Shown here: piece by piece, positions 53,401 through 61,323 of the stretch
Layout: every line of letters begins with the position of its first letter
How positions within the stretch are numbered: the first letter of the stretch is position 1
Translations under genes and position numbers: made by a program
NCBI GenBank assembly: GCA_015061525.1
Contig: SUWK01000001.1
Span: 1-64,000, forward strand
Direction of reading: 5' to 3'
Source of the DNA: Lentisphaerota bacterium
GTDB lineage: Bacteria > Verrucomicrobiota > Lentisphaeria > Victivallales > Victivallaceae
Length of the DNA: 64,000 nucleotides
Notes under the pieces: model-generated
Told to the model about the DNA's origin: nothing
Database searches by the model: none
Seen by the model: only the letters and a program-made list of their open reading frames with translations

Positions 53401-53781
53401 AGTGGCAGTAGAGTCAAGGTTGACAAAGGCGTTGTCGGAATGGTTCTGATTGTTGAAATCAACTGTTTCAGCTAATCCGGCAAAGTTGCCGTATTGGTCA
53501 AAAGCTTCGGTTTTGCCGATGAAAATGGTGGAGTATTCGGCATTTGCTGGGCGTTCAGTGACGAAAATTACATTTTGCGAGGCGTATTTTTTATTCAGTT
53601 CGGCAAGGATATCGGCAACGCGCGCCTGAGTCAATTTTGAATCGCGTACCTCCACGCCCTCAATGGTCAGAATCTCGCCATTGTAGTCGGTCAATTCCCC
53701 GTCAAAATCCAAATACACATACTGCACCGCTATCTGCGGCACATACTGCACTCCACTGGTTGCAAAACTTTGTTGAAACAT
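50407..53781 (-). CDS. SLS-repeat protein with HExxH domain and three CARDB-like domains
   Basis: 1124 aa with no Sec signal. Residues 1-160 are nearly the same as in the 1991-aa protein, with HETDHLLGTLSH at 137-148. Residues ~180-600 are SLS repeats, including eight nearly identical 18-aa units (MYISSGGTANNTTINDG). Residues ~602-724 match the capping module of the paralog (GKHYGSLQIESGA...YRLAQGAENFN). Residues ~725-1060 are three ~110-aa CARDB-like Ig domains (KADLRISSFEVSKNNIN...SNEDNNRAYRTVNV). The ~65-residue tail has no RTX repeats but could hold a C-terminal secretion signal. The track ORF is trimmed to ATG at 53781, behind a strong GGAGG. The promoter is unclear: a TATATT lies upstream without a good -35. 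Confidence 0.85.
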   Translation of the reverse strand: MFQQSFATSGVQYVPQIAVQYVYLDFDGELTDYNGEILTIEGVEVRDSKLTQARVADILAELNKKYASQNVIFVTERPANAEYSTIFIGKTEAFDQYGNFAGLAETVDFNNQNHSDNAFVNLDSTATDEQIISTISHETDHLLGTLSHGGDGLQAYAETYNIKLDETLNGIELHYGDFMYISSGGTANDTALNYGDMYISSGGTANNTTIDDDGDMYISSGGTANDTTLNYGYMYISSGGTANTTINDGGDMCISSGGTANNTTLNYGWMYISSGGTANNTIINDGWMYISSGGTANNTTINDGSMRISSGGTANNTIINTAFDIDIDSGVTMNNTIINTALNMDIDSGVTMNNTTVNAGYIRISSGAAVHNTTVNDGATAYIESGVKTSGTVVNSGGELHISGGTMLDKTTINSGGSVYINFNYPENVRLDNTTVNGTMGIFSGIIANNTVINSGGSIHVSRGAFANNTTINSDGTICIDYGSFVNNFTFNSGGSMVLSSFFNSTARVDNVTVNGGSVVIENRNYDSEINNVTITSWGAMSVSDRVTVNRNTVDFGGTMYISYRGIANGNTINFGGTMYISRGSASNTTVNYGGSLNITNDGKHYGSLQIESGAIVSATGGATVYFPLSGRNAAGGYLINNLSAISGYPNFKITVSTDQDAGTYRLAQGAENFNKTINIETDTNVHIGSLSVNDSAYEFGSNSYRLVKTDGNLDLVVENMLAAKADLSISSLNVSKNNINTKESIKLTFKVVNNGEQFAPESMIKVYDGDTLIREIALQEIDTGANRNCYITVTSGKLSVGTHKIYVVVDANNAISESNEDNNRAYRTVNVENKADLRISSFEVSKNNINTKESTKLTFQVFNDGDKLAPESMIKVYDGDKLLREIALGEIDAGAYRNCTITIPAGKLTEGSHKIYVAVDANGAIPEANEDNNRAYRTINVVKKADLRVPSFEMTSNSITSGESTKLTFQVFNDGDKLAPESMIKVYDGDTLLREISLGEIAAGGYRNCTITLTSGKLSVGTHKIYVLVDANGAVTESNEDNNRAYRTLFVKEPVRSLATAPKENNSWDVCGTGSVDALCGENYADLGEWSLENSAALTRSAADILTTGNEESRLLNSGKLAG
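52837..53247 (-). repeat. Eight 54-bp tandem repeats within the 1124-aa gene
   Basis: GTTCGCCGTACCTCCGGAGG recurs (last copy with one change) at 52837, 52891, 52945, 52999, 53053, 53107, 53164 and 53218: a 54-base period with one 57-base step. Each unit contains the palindrome CCTCCGGAGG. In frame it encodes 18-residue SLS units, so expansion or contraction keeps the reading frame. It is not a CRISPR. Confidence 0.95.
53311..53751 (-). repeat. Inverted repeat arm B (N-terminal domain of the 1124-aa protein)
   Basis: Counterpart of 42275-42715 in inverted orientation. The two arms bracket ~10.6 kb containing both SLS bodies, rpsD and the mutarotase gene. Confidence 0.75.
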
Positions 53782-53884
53782 GATATTCCTCCGTTTGATG
53801 ATACAATATTTGATATTTTTAATATACGGTATCATCTATGCGCAGGTTTTGCAAGTCCTTTTTGTGGATTTTTAATAAAAATTC

Positions 53885-55075
53885 TCAATTCAAGATCAAA
53901 TCGGCACGGCGGTCGATGTTGAATGTCCGGATATATTTTTCTTCAAGCGGAATCCATTTGGTTTCAAAAACCTTTGCAGCCTTTGCTCCGTTGCGCTCAT
54001 AGATGCGGCGCATTTGTTCTTTTTTATCTATATCATAGAAAATTTTCAAGTCCGCATAATTACCAAATTGCGGATGCATACTGTATGCTCCCTCCACAAT
54101 GAGCCACCGGGTGTCCCAAATCATCCGGCTGTTGTAAAAAGCATTTCTTTTACAGTCAAATATCCGGTAGGAAAAAGCTGCTTTTTTATGCAAATTCGGC
54201 AGCACTTCTTCTTTAAACCGCTCATAATGCACATTGCCGCCGGGTTCCTCATAGCGCATCTTCGTCCGCATCGGCGGCGGCAGAAAGAAGTGATCCATGT
54301 GGATCGTCTGGGCATCAAGGATCACTTTCAATTGTCCGGTCAATGTGGTCTTGCCGGATGATGATCTGCCGTCAATAACAATTATTTTGGGGACAGCGGC
54401 ATTTGACCCGTTTTTGAGCAGTCCTGCGGCAGCTTTCAATACCGGAATCGTGTGAAAATAACGGGTGCTGATGACCCGGTATGCCGGATTGCTCCGGCAA
54501 TACGCCTGACTGTGCGGCAGATGCCGGTGTCCGTTTTTTACATAGGCATCGGCAAATTTGCGGAACTCCGCCGCACTGAATCTGACGTTGCTTGCCGGAA
54601 TAAGTTTTTCTGCGGCTGCCAGATATTCAAGCATCTTACTTTCACTATCCGGGAATGCGGATTCAACTACACTCATCCGGAAGAGCCACTCCGGCGGCAG
54701 ACCGGCAGCTTTCCACGCCGCCATATCAACCCGCGCGGTATCCGGAGAAGTGACCCGGATCAGTTTCCGTTTTGAATCAGCTTTTACCTCCGCAAAATCA
54801 GCATCAAATTGTTCCCTGACTTTTTCATCACAATGGTCTATCCCGAATGCTGCCTGACAGCAGAATTTTACCAGATCGGCACACTCCATCTGCGGATTTT
54901 TCTTCAATTCTTCTTTGAGAAATGCCGCAAAATCCCACTTTTCCCCACTGAAATACAACTCTGTGCGCTCTCCGGTGAAACGGGCAGAAAACTCATCGTA
55001 TTCCGGCATCCGGTTGAAACTGCATCCGGTCAGCAGAAAAAGTATGCCTGCAAACAACGAAAAATTTTTTATCAT
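53885..55075 (-). CDS. Predicted lipoprotein with uridine-kinase-like P-loop domain
   Basis: 396 aa. The N-terminus MIKNFSLFAGILFLLTGCS is a clear lipoprotein signal (Cys18). Residues ~36-220 form an unrecognised helical domain (CADLVKFCCQAAFGIDHCDEKV; FRKFADAYVKNGHRHLPHSQAY). Residues ~230-396 are a uridine-kinase/PRK-type P-loop domain: IIVIDGRSSSGKTTL (Walker A), IHMDHFFLPPPMRT (catalytic Asp region), EPGGNVHYERFKEEVLP, LIVEGAYSMHP and a lid-like MRRIYERNG. An AGGAGG six bases before the ATG supports this start, so the signal is probably translated. A kinase outside the cytoplasm would lack ATP, which makes this fusion puzzling. Confidence 0.75.
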   Translation of the reverse strand: MIKNFSLFAGILFLLTGCSFNRMPEYDEFSARFTGERTELYFSGEKWDFAAFLKEELKKNPQMECADLVKFCCQAAFGIDHCDEKVREQFDADFAEVKADSKRKLIRVTSPDTARVDMAAWKAAGLPPEWLFRMSVVESAFPDSESKMLEYLAAAEKLIPASNVRFSAAEFRKFADAYVKNGHRHLPHSQAYCRSNPAYRVISTRYFHTIPVLKAAAGLLKNGSNAAVPKIIVIDGRSSSGKTTLTGQLKVILDAQTIHMDHFFLPPPMRTKMRYEEPGGNVHYERFKEEVLPNLHKKAAFSYRIFDCKRNAFYNSRMIWDTRWLIVEGAYSMHPQFGNYADLKIFYDIDKKEQMRRIYERNGAKAAKVFETKWIPLEEKYIRTFNIDRRADLILN

Positions 55076-55097
55076 CACAACCTCCTTTTTGCGAATA

Positions 55098-55904
55098 TCA
55101 GATCGCCAGTGATAATGCCATAATGAACATGCCGCAGATCACTCCTGAAATAGACAGGTGATGCTCTCCATACTCTTCGGCAAGAGGCAGCAATTCATCA
55201 AAAGAAATAAAGACCATGATACCTGCAACTGCGGCAAATATCACCATCAACAGTGTTTCTGTAAGAAACGGTGCCAGAAAAAGCCATGCCGTCAACGCCC
55301 CCAGCGGTTCTGCCACTCCGGATATCAGCGACCAGAGAAATGCTTTTTTCCGGCTGCCGGTAGCGTGGTAAACCGGCACAGATACGGTGATGCCTTCCGG
55401 AATGTTGTGAATGGCGATCGCCACTGCAATGGAAATACCGGTGGCAGGATCGGCAAGCGAAGAGACAAATACCGCCATACCTTCCGGAAAGTTGTGGATA
55501 CCCACTGCCAGAGCGAAAAGCATTCCGCTGCGCAGCAGCCGGTCATGATGTTTCGGGGTGTCCATCTCTTCCACACTCCTTACTTCGTGCGGATTTTCGT
55601 GTGAGGGAACCAGTTTGTCGATCAGAAATGCAATGCCGATACCGGCAAAAAATGCTGCAATGGCAATGAATGCTCCGGTGCGGTTCCCGTAGAGAGTTAT
55701 CAGTGTGGAACGTGATTCTGCAAGCAGTTCAACAAAGGATATGTAGATCATCACTCCGGCGGATAATCCCAATACAAACGAGAGGAATTTTTTATCTGAC
55801 CGTTTGAAGAAAAAAGCTATACAACTGCCGATGCCGGTGGCAAGACCGGCTCCCAATGTCAGGCTCAGCGCGAAAAGCACTTGACTGGTATCCAAATTAT
55901 TCAT
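55098..55904 (-). CDS. ZIP-family metal transporter (ZupT-like)
   Basis: 268 aa with eight hydrophobic helices. The metal-site motifs VGIHNFPEGMAVF (helix 4) and AIAIHNIPEGITVSVPV (helix 5) are the paired H-N-x-P-E-G of ZIP proteins, and GVAEPLGALTAW follows. The loop between helices 3 and 4 is charged with some His (HENPHEVRSVEEMDTPKHHD). It imports Zn2+ and other divalent metals. It has its own promoter and ends 23 bases before the lipoprotein-kinase gene on the same strand, so the two may be cotranscribed. Confidence 0.92.
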   Translation of the reverse strand: MNNLDTSQVLFALSLTLGAGLATGIGSCIAFFFKRSDKKFLSFVLGLSAGVMIYISFVELLAESRSTLITLYGNRTGAFIAIAAFFAGIGIAFLIDKLVPSHENPHEVRSVEEMDTPKHHDRLLRSGMLFALAVGIHNFPEGMAVFVSSLADPATGISIAVAIAIHNIPEGITVSVPVYHATGSRKKAFLWSLISGVAEPLGALTAWLFLAPFLTETLLMVIFAAVAGIMVFISFDELLPLAEEYGEHHLSISGVICGMFIMALSLAI

Positions 55905-55943
55905 AAAAGTCCTGTTTGCTCTTATTGTCTTTGCTGTTGAGTA

Positions 55944-55972
55944 AAAATACGCCGCATATGTGATTTTGTCAA
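55944..55972 (-). promoter_or_regulatory. Promoter of the ZIP transporter gene
   Basis: Minus strand: TTGACA (55972-55967, consensus), a 17-base spacer and TATTTT (55949-55944), 40 bases before the start. Confidence 0.6.
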
Positions 55973-56013
55973 GTCTTTTTTTTTGAATTAATGCAATTTA
56001 ATCAAAAATGCTC

Positions 56014-56042
56014 TTGACGTAACGCAAGGGTGAAAGTATATT
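56014..56042 (+). promoter_or_regulatory. Promoter of ffh
   Basis: TTGACG (56014-56019), a 17-base spacer and TATATT (56037-56042), about 56 bases before the ffh start. Confidence 0.65.
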
Positions 56043-56097
56043 AAGAGATGATATTGTATTTTAGTATGGGATTAGTAGATAAAACAAAGGAAAAATC

Positions 56098-57543
56098 ATG
56101 TTTGATTCGTTGAGTGACAAACTCCACGGGATTTTCAAAAAACTCCGTGGAGAGAGCCGCCTGTCGGAATCCAATATCGCAGAAGCGATGCGCGATATCC
56201 GTCTGGCTCTGCTTGAAGCAGATGTAAATGCTGCAATTGCGGATGAGTTTATCCAATCCGTAAAGGAGTCCTGTCTCGGACAGGATGTTTTGAAAAGTGT
56301 TACCCCCGGTCAGCAGATCGTCCGTATCGTGCATGACCATCTGGTCGAGCTGCTCGGCGGCGGGGCAGGGGAGTTGAATTTGAGCAACCGTCCGGCAGTC
56401 ATTATGCTGGTCGGTCTCCACGGCAGCGGTAAAACCACAACTGCCGGTAAACTTGCGTTGAAACTCCGTCAGGAGGGCAAAAAAGTGATGCTGGTCGCCG
56501 GAGACGTTTACCGTCCTGCGGCTATCGACCAGCTGGAAATGCTCGGTTCCCAGATCAATGTGCCGGTTCATGTTGAGCGTACCAGTGTCAATGTGGCGGC
56601 GATCGCCTGCGATGCGGTAGCCGTTGCAAAGAGAGAAAATTTTGAATGTGTCATCATCGATACCGCCGGTCGTCTGCAAATCGACGAAACGATGGTTCAG
56701 GAACTTATCCGTATCCGTCAGGCGGTCAATCCCGATGAAATATTGCTGGTCGCAGATGCTGCGCTCGGTCAGGAAGCGGTCTCTGTCGCGGAAAACTTCC
56801 ACAAAGCTCTGGAACTTACCGGTTTTATTCTTACCAAGCTGGATGGTGATGCCCGCGGCGGTGCTGCTCTGTCAATCCGCAAAGTTACCGGAGTCCCGGT
56901 GAAATTTGCCGGTTTCGGTGAAAAACTTGAAGCGTTGGAGGTGTTTCACCCTGACCGTATGGCAGGGCGTATCCTCGGAATGGGGGATGTGGTTTCACTG
57001 GTCGAGAAAGCTGCTGCTGAAATCGACGAGGAAGATGCCCGCAAACTCCAGGAAAAACTTAAGAAGAATAAGTTTGACTACAATGACTTCCTCTCTCAGC
57101 TCAAACAGATTTCCAAATTGGGCGGTATGGAAGGCATCCTCCGTTTCCTGCCCGGCGGCAGACAGATCTCCAACGCACTTTCCAGTGTGGACAAAGGGCA
57201 GTTTGCCCGCATGGAGGCGATGGTTTATTCCATGACTCCGGCGGAGCGTTCCAATCCGGATCTGATCGATTTCTCCCGCCGTAAACGTATTGCCCGCGGT
57301 TGCGGTCTGCCGACCGAAGCGGTCAGTTCATTTGTAAAACAGTTTGAGATGATGCGGAAAATGATGCGTCCCGGCGGTATGCTCGGCAGAATGGCAGCTA
57401 CCGGAACCATGCCGGAGTTTTCTCCCACCGGCGGCATCATCGGGGCTCCTGCTGCAATCAGTAAAAAAGCGCAGGAACACAAAAAGAAACTTGCCAAAAT
57501 GGCGAAAAAAGAGCGTGCAAAGCAGCGTAAACGGAAACGTTGA
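56098..57543 (+). CDS. ffh: Signal recognition particle protein Ffh
   Basis: 481 aa with N, G and M domains. The GTPase motifs are GLHGSGKTTTAGKLA (G1), DTAGRL (G3) and TKLDGDARGG (G4), with VAGDVYRPAA between them. The M domain has GGMEGILRFLPGG, IDFSRRKRIARGCGLP and the Met-rich MMRKMMRPGGMLGRM that binds signal peptides and 4.5S RNA. It targets nascent membrane and secreted proteins to FtsY. The C-terminal tail is strongly basic (KKERAKQRKRKR). First gene of a run with two small conserved genes and an M16 peptidase; rpsP, its common neighbour, is absent. Confidence 0.96.
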   Translation: MFDSLSDKLHGIFKKLRGESRLSESNIAEAMRDIRLALLEADVNAAIADEFIQSVKESCLGQDVLKSVTPGQQIVRIVHDHLVELLGGGAGELNLSNRPAVIMLVGLHGSGKTTTAGKLALKLRQEGKKVMLVAGDVYRPAAIDQLEMLGSQINVPVHVERTSVNVAAIACDAVAVAKRENFECVIIDTAGRLQIDETMVQELIRIRQAVNPDEILLVADAALGQEAVSVAENFHKALELTGFILTKLDGDARGGAALSIRKVTGVPVKFAGFGEKLEALEVFHPDRMAGRILGMGDVVSLVEKAAAEIDEEDARKLQEKLKKNKFDYNDFLSQLKQISKLGGMEGILRFLPGGRQISNALSSVDKGQFARMEAMVYSMTPAERSNPDLIDFSRRKRIARGCGLPTEAVSSFVKQFEMMRKMMRPGGMLGRMAATGTMPEFSPTGGIIGAPAAISKKAQEHKKKLAKMAKKERAKQRKRKR

Positions 57544-57567
57544 TAATAACAAGAGGTATTCTATATT

Positions 57568-58368
57568 ATGTTGGGTTTGATCATTGTTGTGGCGGCTGCA
57601 GCCGTTGTCGGTTATTTTTCCTTTACCGCATGGGGCTTGGGATGGGGTATTACCTGTGGTATTCTGACGATGCTTCTGGTATGGCTGATTTTGAGTTTGC
57701 TGCTGCGCCGTTTTGTCATGGCACGTCAGTTTGCCATCCAGAATATCATGCAGGAGGCGCAAAACAAGGCTAACCGTCAGTTGGAGATTTTCTACCGCAA
57801 ACGCGTTTCCGACGAAAAAGCCATTCGCCGGGAATTGGAAAGCATCCAGTTCAAAGCGATCCGGGCGTCTCTTGCAGAGTTGGAGGGATATAAAAAATTC
57901 TATATTTGGAACGCCATGCTGCCCAAGCAGGTCAATGCGATGAAAGTACAGCTCTATTATCAGCTGCGCGAATATGATAAGGTCGATGAATTATTGCCCA
58001 AAGCATTGTTGATGGATGTGCAGAGTTTGAGCATCAAACTTGCCAGAATGTACAAAAACAATGATCCGCAGATTGATAAATTTTTCCGTCGCAAATGTTG
58101 GCGTTTCCGTGGTGAAAGCGGTGCTTTCATTGCCTGTGTGTACGCTTGGATCAAACTTAAACAGGAATCTGTTGACGCTGCATTGGAGGCATTGAACAAT
58201 GCGAAGAAATTCAGCGATCACCAGACTCTTTTGGATAATATTGACGTGTTGACCAACGGTAAGGCCAAACATTTCAATAATGCCGGTTTCGGTGATTCCT
58301 GGTATGTCCTGGCATTGGAAGAGCCGAAAGTAAAAAAACAGCGTCAGCAAGTCGGACGCCCATTCTGA
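57568..58368 (+). CDS. Membrane-anchored protein of unknown function
   Basis: 266 aa. Two hydrophobic segments at the N-terminus (LGLIIVVAAAAVVGYFSF; ITCGILTMLLVWLILSLLL) form a hairpin anchor. They are followed by a charged helix and a soluble helical region with TPR-like spacing (VQLYYQLREYDKVDELLPKALLMDVQSLSIKLARMYKNN; CVYAWIKLKQESVDAALEALNNAKKF). No catalytic motif was seen. The gene lies 24 bases after ffh and 13 before the Minf_1886-type gene, so it is part of the ffh transcript; a role in envelope biogenesis is only a guess. Confidence 0.7.
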   Translation: MLGLIIVVAAAAVVGYFSFTAWGLGWGITCGILTMLLVWLILSLLLRRFVMARQFAIQNIMQEAQNKANRQLEIFYRKRVSDEKAIRRELESIQFKAIRASLAELEGYKKFYIWNAMLPKQVNAMKVQLYYQLREYDKVDELLPKALLMDVQSLSIKLARMYKNNDPQIDKFFRRKCWRFRGESGAFIACVYAWIKLKQESVDAALEALNNAKKFSDHQTLLDNIDVLTNGKAKHFNNAGFGDSWYVLALEEPKVKKQRQQVGRPF

Positions 58369-58381
58369 CAGAGAGTGTGCG

Positions 58382-58777
58382 ATGGAATCTGAATTTGACC
58401 GTAAAGTAGCCTTGCTGCAAGCCCGTGAATCGCGATTTGCAGTTGATGCGTACTACTTTATTTCCGAAGCTGTGACCTTCACGGTTTCCAAATGCGGAAC
58501 TCACCGTCACGTGTCTGCGGCTGAATTGCTTGATGGTATCCGGGAATTTGCAGCAGAGAAATACGGTGCGGTCGCATCGTTGGTGCTGGCGGATTGGGGA
58601 TTACACACGGAAGATGATGCCGGTTCGGTAGTTTATCTGCTCATCGGAGTCGGATTGCTTGGGGAATCGGAAGATGATTCACCGGAAGATTTTCAGACCG
58701 GAAGAGTGCTTTTTGAAAAAACACCGGTGATCCGGCAAGTCCGGCGCAAATCTGATAAGTTGCCGTTTATAGATTAG
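58382..58777 (+). CDS. Minf_1886 family protein
   Basis: 131 aa small soluble protein. RFAVDAYYFISEAVTFTV, RHVSAAELLDGIREFAAEKYGAVASLVLADWGLHTEDDAGSVVYLLI and GESEDDSPEDFQTG match the Minf_1886 family, found mainly in Planctomycetes, Verrucomicrobia and relatives. Its function is not known to me. It sits between the membrane-anchored protein and the M16 peptidase genes, with short gaps on both sides. Confidence 0.8.
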   Translation: MESEFDRKVALLQARESRFAVDAYYFISEAVTFTVSKCGTHRHVSAAELLDGIREFAAEKYGAVASLVLADWGLHTEDDAGSVVYLLIGVGLLGESEDDSPEDFQTGRVLFEKTPVIRQVRRKSDKLPFID

Positions 58778-58789
58778 AGGTCGTATCCC

Positions 58790-61300
58790 ATGGGGATTTT
58801 GAACAGAACAATCATGACAGAGTTGGACAATGGTGTCCGGCTCTGTTATTTTCATCGGCGGGGCAGTTCCGTGGAGTTTCAGTTCCACGTACTTACCGGC
58901 AGTATTCATGAAGGAGAGTATCTCGGTTGCGGATTGTCGCATTTTCTGGAACATATGGCTTTTCAGGGATGTGCCGGTTTCCCGGAGCGTTCGGTTTGTG
59001 ATATCGTGAATCAGCTGGGTGGAGATGTCAACGCTTATACATCTTATGACCGGACGTGCTACACCATGCAGCTGCCGCGTGAATATTGGCGCAATGGTAT
59101 TGATATGCTTTGTGCCATGGTGCGTTTTCCGGAGTGTCCGGAGGCCCGTTTCGAAGCTGAAAAGCAGGTGATATTACGGGAGTGTGAGAGGGGTAATGAC
59201 GATCCCGGTCAGAAATTGTTCAAACAGTTTTTGAAAACGATGTTCATTTCCAACCCCATGCGTTTTCCGATAATCGGTTTCCCTGAAATGATTTCGCAGG
59301 TCACCAGGGATATGATGATGAATTATCATCAGAAACGTTATACTCCGGAAAGGTGCGTACTCGTTGTCGCCGGAGAATTGAGTGCGGCAGAACTTTTTGA
59401 TGCGGTCAATGATAAAGTTGGTGATTGGCGGCGCGCTTCTCTTGCTGAACCGGTGCTGCCGGATGATCCGCTGCCGCTGTCGACCAGAAAAAGTGAAGTG
59501 ATTTTCCAGGATTCATCTGAACGGATTTTCTGGGGAGTCCGCGGACCTTGGTTCGGTTCAGCGGAAACTCCGGCTGTTGATTTGCTTTTCAATGTGCTTG
59601 GAACCGGAGATAATTCTGTTTTGAACAGTTCTCTGGTGCTGGATAAACAGCTTGCTTTACGGGTGAACAGTTTTTGTTATTCTCTGTGTGGTTCAACATT
59701 CGCCGGGATATCCGGGAAGACTGAACCTGCGAAAATGGGGCGTTTTCAATCGGCATTATTGAAAGAATTGGAAAAAGTCGCCGGAGGAAAAATATCTGCA
59801 GCTGCTGTTGAGCGCGAAAAAGGTCAGCTTTATGCGGATCATCTGCGGAATTTCCGTGAGCTGTCAAATATTGCGGGCGAGATCGCCGGAGGGGTCATAT
59901 ATGACAACTCTCCGGAAGTCGGAGATATTTATCTTGAAAATCTTCAGCGTACCGGCATCGTTCAGATACGCGAGGCTGCCGCCAGATATCTTGATCTTAC
60001 TCATTGGGTGTGTGTGCATCAGCACTGCAGAAAGAAAAGTTCTGTAAAAAAGACTGAAGAAAAATCGATCCCATTGAAAAGTTTTACCGTTCCATCCGGC
60101 AATCAGGTGTTGTTTGCACCTGATGATCAGCTGCCGCTGTGCAGTTTTTTTATGGTGATGCCCGGCGGAGCGGTTTTTGAAAACAACGGAAGCTATGGAG
60201 TCAGCCGGATCCTGGCGGCAGCGTTGACAGCCGGCGGCGGCAGATACAGTGAAAAACAGTTTTTACAGAAACTGGATGAGGCCGGTGTGGAATTGGAAAT
60301 TTCCGCCGGAGCGAATACGTTGCTGCTGAATTTTACCGCCCCGAAACGGAAAATGAATCAGGCTGTGGCTGTCATCGCAGAGGTGCTTTCAGCTCCACGC
60401 TTACCGGAAGATGCCGTCTGCCGGGAGATCATCCGTTGTCAGGAGCAGATCAAAGAGCGTCAATTCGTGCCGGTAAAAAAAGCATACGATCAGGCATTGC
60501 TGGCAATGTATGGAGAGCATCCGTATGCTTACGGCAAATGTGGTAAAGCTGAAGATATCGCAATGCTGAACCGGGGAAAACTGTTGGATTTTTACCGCAG
60601 TTTTTGTGCCGGGAAACGGGTATTGGGGTTCGGCGGAGACTGCACGGAAGCCGACGTTGAAAAATGGAGCATGATGATAGACGGCGCATTGCCGGCTGGC
60701 GGAAATATTTTAACGGTTCCGGAGTTTTCCGGATTCAGTAAAGATGTACAGCGCAAATGTTTTTCTCTGTCCCGAGAGCAGACCGTTGTATTGCGGATGC
60801 TGCCAGGTCCGGAAAGAGCGGATTCAGATGAGCTGGATATTTTTGATATTCTTTATCAGGCTGAAAACGGTTTGGCATCGGAGCTGTTCAAGGAAGTGCG
60901 TGAAAAACACGCATTGAGTTATTCTGTAGGAATGAGTTTCTCTGCAGGATTCCATCCCGGTTCTGTAAGCTTCTATGCGATGACGGCAGCCGGTGCAGAA
61001 GAGCAGGTAATGGATTTGCTCAACGCAGAAATCCGGCGTCTTGCAGAACGAGGTCTGAACAAAGACGAGTTTGAAGCTGCCAGAAGCAGTGTACTTTTTG
61101 ATTTGAAACGGACAATGGACTCTGCGGATATGCTGGTGCGCACAGCTGCGATGGATCTGTATTACGGCAAGACACTGGAAGATTTTACCGGACGAGTCGG
61201 ACGGCTGGAAACTCTTGGTCTGTTGGAATGCAACAGTGTTTTGAAAAAGTATTTCACTGCACCGGTGGGGGCTGAAGTGATGATCGTGCCGGAAAATTGA
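58790..61300 (+). CDS. M16-family zinc metallopeptidase
   Basis: 836 aa, two fused M16 halves. The inverted zinc motif HxxEH is HFLEHMAF (residues 51-55), and the third ligand Glu lies in AEKQVILRECERGNDDP, as in pitrilysin and mitochondrial processing peptidases. NAYTSYDRTCYTMQLP fits the usual strand after the motif. The second half (from ~residue 420) keeps the fold (PGGAVFENNGSYGVSRILAAALTAGGG) but lacks HxxEH, so it is the inactive, substrate-clamping half. No signal peptide, so it is cytoplasmic. Substrates are probably peptides or small proteins. Confidence 0.88.
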   Translation: MGILNRTIMTELDNGVRLCYFHRRGSSVEFQFHVLTGSIHEGEYLGCGLSHFLEHMAFQGCAGFPERSVCDIVNQLGGDVNAYTSYDRTCYTMQLPREYWRNGIDMLCAMVRFPECPEARFEAEKQVILRECERGNDDPGQKLFKQFLKTMFISNPMRFPIIGFPEMISQVTRDMMMNYHQKRYTPERCVLVVAGELSAAELFDAVNDKVGDWRRASLAEPVLPDDPLPLSTRKSEVIFQDSSERIFWGVRGPWFGSAETPAVDLLFNVLGTGDNSVLNSSLVLDKQLALRVNSFCYSLCGSTFAGISGKTEPAKMGRFQSALLKELEKVAGGKISAAAVEREKGQLYADHLRNFRELSNIAGEIAGGVIYDNSPEVGDIYLENLQRTGIVQIREAAARYLDLTHWVCVHQHCRKKSSVKKTEEKSIPLKSFTVPSGNQVLFAPDDQLPLCSFFMVMPGGAVFENNGSYGVSRILAAALTAGGGRYSEKQFLQKLDEAGVELEISAGANTLLLNFTAPKRKMNQAVAVIAEVLSAPRLPEDAVCREIIRCQEQIKERQFVPVKKAYDQALLAMYGEHPYAYGKCGKAEDIAMLNRGKLLDFYRSFCAGKRVLGFGGDCTEADVEKWSMMIDGALPAGGNILTVPEFSGFSKDVQRKCFSLSREQTVVLRMLPGPERADSDELDIFDILYQAENGLASELFKEVREKHALSYSVGMSFSAGFHPGSVSFYAMTAAGAEEQVMDLLNAEIRRLAERGLNKDEFEAARSSVLFDLKRTMDSADMLVRTAAMDLYYGKTLEDFTGRVGRLETLGLLECNSVLKKYFTAPVGAEVMIVPEN

Positions 61301-61323
61301 TAAAAATATTTTTATTTTCTGTC

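Noticed and set aside
52669-53475. 268-aa plus-strand ORF and overlapping plus-strand ORFs (52715-52984, 52830-53249)
   Set aside because: Antisense shadows of the 54-bp coding repeats of the 1124-aa gene; low-complexity Cys/Arg-rich products.
55905-56097. 4.5S SRP RNA gene next to ffh
   Set aside because: I searched the gap for the conserved GGAA-loop/AGCA stem and found only the two divergent promoters.
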